Below are positions 5,488 to 7,787 of a stretch of DNA of 7,787 nt, piece by piece; position 1 is the stretch's first letter; every line of letters begins with the position of its first letter. The position numbers and the translations under genes are program-made. The stretch comes from Caldifarciminota bacterium UBA3073 (lineage in GTDB: Bacteria > Hydrothermota > UBA3073), in assembly GCA_002366725.1 (NCBI GenBank), contig DFBT01000001.1, positions 1 to 7,787 on the forward strand, given 5' to 3'. The notes under the pieces are model-generated. The model was not told the origin of the DNA, did not search any database, and was given only the letters and a program-made list of their open reading frames with translations.

Positions 5488-5868
5488 GTGTTAAGACATA
5501 TTGGATTACAGTACAGAAGTAAAGAAGACGCAGAGACCTTTTTCAACAAAATATTGGGACTTCCCATGCAGCGCACTTTTACTATGTCCCGCGAATTGGG
5601 AAAGTCCATCTTCGGGATTGAAGAGGAAGTGGGAGTGGAAGTCTTTGGCAATGATGGAGTAGTCTTTGAGGTCTTTATTGGAGATGCCCCAAAGAGATTC
5701 AGCTACGAGCATATTTGCTTGGAAGTTCCGGATAAAGAGGAATTTATCTCCCGTTGTAAAAATTATGGAATAGAACCAAAGATTGTAAGAAAGGGTAATA
5801 AAGATTTGTTATTCATCAGAGATTTCTCGGGTTATCTCTATGAGATAAAAGAAAAGCAGAGTCAATGA
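5488..5868 (+). CDS. VOC-fold (glyoxalase/bleomycin resistance-like) protein
   Basis: A 126-residue protein with two babbb-like halves, typical of single-domain vicinal oxygen chelate proteins. The first half runs from LRHIGLQYRSKEDAETFF, with ILGLP at about 22-26, to VVFEVFIG; the second runs from YEHICLEV to GYLYEIKE. The four metal-ligand positions of the superfamily appear intact: H4, E61, H75 and E119. This fits a metal-dependent enzyme, but VOC proteins include lyases, isomerases, dioxygenases and drug-binding proteins, so no substrate can be named. It starts at GTG 5488, supported by GAGGGAGAG (5476-5484). It lies 40 bp after thioredoxin and its stop overlaps an ATG as ATGA at 5865, so translation may be coupled to the methyltransferase region. 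Confidence 0.8.
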   Translation: MLRHIGLQYRSKEDAETFFNKILGLPMQRTFTMSRELGKSIFGIEEEVGVEVFGNDGVVFEVFIGDAPKRFSYEHICLEVPDKEEFISRCKNYGIEPKIVRKGNKDLLFIRDFSGYLYEIKEKQSQ

Positions 5869-5939
5869 GGGACTACGGATTTCTTATATCCGCAGAATGC
5901 CACACGAAATATTCCCTCGGAAGGGTTTGGAAATATAAC

Positions 5940-6569
5940 ATGGCAAGAACTAAACCATTTGAAAAGTATGCATTACAATACGAAGATTGGTTTGAGAGAA
6001 ACAAATTCGTTTACCAATCAGAGCTTTTAGCAATAGGGAAACAACTACCAAAAAGTAACAGTGGCATTGAAATCGGTGTAGGGAGTGGTCGATTTGCGGC
6101 ACCATTGGGCATTAAAATCGGGATTGAACCCTCAAAGAAGATGAGGGAAATTGCTCAAAAAAGAAGCATTGAAGTCATTGACGGCATAGCTGAAGATCTT
6201 CCTTTTGACGACTTACAGTTTGAATTTGCATTAATGGTTACTACGATTTGCTTTGTAGACGACATGGGACTTGCATTTAGAGAGGCATACCGAGTATTAA
6301 AACCCGGAGGATATTTAATAATAGGATTTATAGATAAAAACAGCCCGATTGGGGAATTATATCGGCAGCATAAAGAAGATAGTGTATTTTATAAAATAGC
6401 CACCTTCTGTTCAGTTGAAGAGGTTGTCCGTCACTTAAAAAAAGCAGATTTCAAAAATTTCAGTTTCACTCAAACGATTTTCCATAATTTGGCAGAAATA
6501 AGAAATATCGAGCCAATAAAGGAAGGTTATGGGGAAGGCTCATTTGTTGTGGTTAGAGCAATGAAGTAA
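5940..6569 (+). CDS. Class I SAM-dependent methyltransferase
   Basis: A 209-residue Rossmann-fold methyltransferase. Motif I is EIGVGSGR (44-51), the acidic ribose-binding residue is E63 in GIEPS, LMVTTICFVDD (98-108) is the motif following strand 4, and RVLKPGG (118-124) is the conserved loop. The opening MARTKPFEKYA and the ending GYGEGSFVVV match a methyltransferase group I associate with NifX and ferredoxin-ATPase clusters of anaerobes; the substrate is unknown. I chose ATG 5940 because that N-terminus fits the family and TTTGGAAA lies at a suitable distance. The frame is open to ATG 5865, which overlaps the VOC stop as ATGA; that start would add 25 unlike residues and cannot be excluded. 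Base composition becomes clearly AT-rich from here on. Confidence 0.85.
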   Translation: MARTKPFEKYALQYEDWFERNKFVYQSELLAIGKQLPKSNSGIEIGVGSGRFAAPLGIKIGIEPSKKMREIAQKRSIEVIDGIAEDLPFDDLQFEFALMVTTICFVDDMGLAFREAYRVLKPGGYLIIGFIDKNSPIGELYRQHKEDSVFYKIATFCSVEEVVRHLKKADFKNFSFTQTIFHNLAEIRNIEPIKEGYGEGSFVVVRAMK

Positions 6570-6634
6570 AAGGACTCTTGCCAGATTCGCGTAAAAATCT
6601 CAATAACTTGGTAATGTGCAATAGCCTGTAGATG

Positions 6635-6641
6635 AAAGGAG
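6635..6641 (+). promoter_or_regulatory. Ribosome-binding site deciding the NifX start
   Basis: AAAGGAG ends 5 bp before ATG 6647. The in-frame ATG at 6632 overlaps this site and would have none of its own, so 6647 is the start. Confidence 0.75.
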
Positions 6642-6646
6642 ATAAA

Positions 6647-7063
6647 ATGAAAAAATTAAGAATTGCCCTTGGCTCAAATGATGGAGAAAATATTATCCCA
6701 AGTCATATGGGTATGGCAAGAGATTTTTATATATACGACCTTTTTGAAAATGGAAACTTAAATTTTATAGAGAAAAGAAAAAATACATCGCCAGAGACAG
6801 AAGACAAACATGGACTTCCTGAAAAGATGAAAGTGTGTATGAAGATATTTAAAGATGCTGATATTATTATAGGTAGAAAAATGAGCCCGAACTTTGTAAA
6901 AATAGCTGCTAATACAAAATTCCAACCTGTAGTGATGGAGATTGATAGAATTTCAGAAATTATGAAAGAAGTGGTAAAATCCTTTGGCGAAATTTATGAC
7001 CTCGTTGTACAGAGGAAAATAGGTAATAGACCAGAAGAAATACCTAAATTTGGGCGGGGTTAA
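6647..7063 (+). CDS. NifX/NifB-type dinitrogenase iron-molybdenum cofactor-like protein
   Basis: A 138-residue protein of the NifX/NifB C-terminal fold (COG1433 type). It opens with LRIALGSNDG and the motif SHMGMARDFYIY (19-30), and continues with ENG, NTSPE, KHGLPEKM (54-61), DADIIIGRKMSPN (70-82) and KFQPVVMEID (91-100). In NifX/NafY relatives this fold binds FeMo-co or its precursor. Candidate ligands here are H20, H55, C64 and M21/M23 (inference). No nifHDK, nifB, nifE or nifN is in the window, so nitrogen fixation is not implied; such orphans usually accompany ferredoxin-ATPases. It lies 77 bp after the methyltransferase. The coding strand is very AT-rich (20-40% G+C in sampled lines), unlike the first 5 kb. 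It is followed directly by flavoprotein remnants. Confidence 0.9.
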   Translation: MKKLRIALGSNDGENIIPSHMGMARDFYIYDLFENGNLNFIEKRKNTSPETEDKHGLPEKMKVCMKIFKDADIIIGRKMSPNFVKIAANTKFQPVVMEIDRISEIMKEVVKSFGEIYDLVVQRKIGNRPEEIPKFGRG

Positions 7064-7147
7064 ATGCATATGAATATTTTATAAATTTCAGGAAGTCCAA
7101 TGGAAAATAGCAGTGCAAATGAAGAAGAGGGTATTAGAAAAAGATGA
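7064..7147 (+). pseudogene. Stub of a flavodoxin-like FMN reductase, nonsense-interrupted
   Basis: Reading from ATG 7064 gives MHMNIL, a TAA stop at 7082-7084, then ISGSPMENSSANEEEG and a TGA at 7145-7147. Beta strand 1 and the phosphate loop of NADPH-dependent FMN reductases and flavodoxin-like proteins read like xILxISGSPxxNS, so a single TAA-for-TTA type change inside that strand would explain the break. Only about 28 codons remain. It starts 1 bp after the nifX stop codon. The match is short, so a chance resemblance is possible; an unrelated short ORF from ATG 7100 (15 residues) is the alternative. Confidence 0.4.
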
Positions 7148-7278
7148 AATATAATAGATTATTTAAGCCGTTAGAGATTGGCAATATTTCTCTGAAGAAT
7201 CGTACAATTTTTCCACCTATATCAACAAATTTTGCAAAAAAGGATGGACATTTAACAGATAGATTTATAAGTCATTAG
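7144..7278 (+). pseudogene. Truncated Old Yellow Enzyme-family N-terminus
   Basis: An ORF of 44 residues starts MKYNRLFKPLEIGNISLKN and continues with FPPISTNFA and DGHLTDRFI before TAG at 7276-7278. This is the N-terminus of NADH:flavin oxidoreductase / Old Yellow Enzyme and 2,4-dienoyl-CoA reductase-like proteins (FxPxxIGxxxLKNRxxxPP...), where the loop after strand 1 binds FMN. Intact members have about 350 residues (single domain) or 650 (with the Fe-S and FAD domains). Nothing further of the barrel is visible before the next ribosome-binding site, 15 bp on, so the gene has lost nearly all of its body. It overlaps the preceding stub as ATGA. No strong ribosome-binding site precedes it. 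Confidence 0.7.
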
Positions 7279-7293
7279 AACAGTAAAAACAGT

Positions 7294-7303
7294 GAGGAGG
7301 TGG
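7294..7303 (+). promoter_or_regulatory. Strong ribosome-binding site of the thiamine-binding gene
   Basis: GAGGAGGTGG, close to full anti-16S complementarity, ends 5 bp before ATG 7309. It is the strongest such site in the window. Confidence 0.75.
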
Positions 7304-7308
7304 ATTAA

Positions 7309-7617
7309 ATGCCGATTGTGGAAATCAGTGTTGTTCCCGTAGGAACTGAGAAACCTTCGGTGAGTAAATATGTAGCTAATGCTTTGGAAGTTTTAAAGAA
7401 AGAAAAAGATATTAAATATCAATTGACTCCCATGGGAACAGTAATAGAAGCAGATTCATTGAAAAGATTGTTAGACATTGCAAGAAAGATGCACAATGCG
7501 GTATTAAAAAGAGAAGTAAAAAGAGTGGTTACTACTATAAAGATCGATGATAGAACTGATAAAAGACTTTCAATGGTTGGAAAGATAAGGTCTGTAAAGA
7601 ATAAAATGAGGGACTGA
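7309..7617 (+). CDS. MTH1187-family thiamine-binding protein
   Basis: A 102-residue protein of the MTH1187/YkoF-like thiamine-binding family (DUF77), full length for single-domain members. Motifs are VEISVVPVG (4-12), SVSKYVANAL (17-26), YQLTPMGTVIEAD (37-49), MHNAVLKR (61-68) and RVVTTIKIDDR (72-82). Members form ferredoxin-like dimers or tetramers, bind thiamine or HMP, and are thought to be cytoplasmic carriers or sensors. No other thiamine gene is visible here. The next reading frame, a YggS-like PLP protein, suggests a loose grouping of cofactor-handling genes. The stop codon overlaps ATG 7617 as TGATG, but that ATG leads only to a short ORF ending at 7682. AT-rich coding sequence continues as in the NifX gene. 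Confidence 0.9.
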   Translation: MPIVEISVVPVGTEKPSVSKYVANALEVLKKEKDIKYQLTPMGTVIEADSLKRLLDIARKMHNAVLKREVKRVVTTIKIDDRTDKRLSMVGKIRSVKNKMRD

Positions 7618-7677
7618 TGAAAGAGGAAATGGTAATAATGGAGATATCAAAGCAAAAGTCAAAAAGGGGATGCAACG

Positions 7678-7787
7678 ATTAAAGAAAATGTGGAAGAGAC
7701 ATTAAATGAGTTACCGAAAGGCGTAAAATTAGTCGCCGCGGCAAAGACAAGAACTCCGGAAGAGATTTTGGAGGCGATAGATGCCGG
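7678..7787 (+). CDS. YggS-like PLP homeostasis protein, 5' part, cut by window end
   Basis: From 7678 the frame reads IKENVEETLNEL, then KGVKLVAAAKTRTPEEILEAIDAG up to the window edge. This is the N-terminus of the YggS/PROSC (PLPHP) family, single-domain fold-type III proteins that hold pyridoxal 5'-phosphate. The lysine codon at 7744-7746 (VAAAKT) matches the Schiff-base lysine. No ATG, GTG or TTG lies in frame between the upstream TAA (7636-7638) and this point. ATT 7678 stands 7 bp after AAAAAGGGGA and would place the lysine at residue 23. GTG 7690 is a later alternative. ATG 7670 is in another frame and stops after 11 codons, so one missing base between 7670 and 7678 would also restore a normal start. 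Confidence 0.65.
   Translation, partial: MKENVEETLNELPKGVKLVAAAKTRTPEEILEAIDA

Overview
All supported genes in this window lie on the + strand. Lgt, MinD-type ATPases, thioredoxin and G-rich Shine-Dalgarno sites indicate a bacterium. Duplicated ferredoxin-containing ATPases, a NifX-like protein and an Old Yellow Enzyme remnant suggest an anaerobe. Two G+C-rich palindromes of one family (one read as LPAGRQ inside a protein) and a 7-bp TTTGATW repeat resemble interspersed repeats I associate with genomes of uncultivated candidate phyla. That placement is inference; no rRNA or universal marker gene is present.

Layout: 1-168 is non-coding, with a short palindrome and a heptamer repeat. 169-3718 is one tight block (gaps 9, -4, 15 and 8 bp): a Gly-rich six-cysteine zinc-ribbon-like protein, Lgt, a MinD-type ATPase with an inserted 2x[4Fe-4S] ferredoxin domain, an ArsP_2-type heavy-metal permease, and an unrecognised 7-TM protein. 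3719-3943 is a non-coding gap with nested inverted repeats and a repeat hairpin. 3944-5447 is a second tight block: a second ferredoxin-ATPase, a YruB/NrdH-like glutaredoxin and a thioredoxin. 5488-6569 holds a VOC-fold protein and a SAM methyltransferase. 6647-7063 is a NifX-family protein. 7064-7278 looks like a gene-decay zone with N-terminal stubs of two flavoproteins. 7309-7617 is an MTH1187-type thiamine-binding protein, and 7678 to the end is the start of a YggS-like PLP protein with no normal start codon.

The ferredoxin-ATPase pair (COG1149 type), the NifX protein (COG1433 type), the CxxC mini-protein and the methyltransferase form a recurring but functionally uncharacterised association in anaerobes, usually guessed to handle Fe-S or other metal clusters. 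Here it is combined with a metal permease, a 7-TM protein and two thiol redox proteins, which suggests a metal or metallocluster assembly, trafficking and repair island. No substrate can be read from the sequence. G+C falls from about 50-58% in sampled lines of the first 5 kb to about 20-40% after roughly 5.9 kb, so the right third may have a different history.
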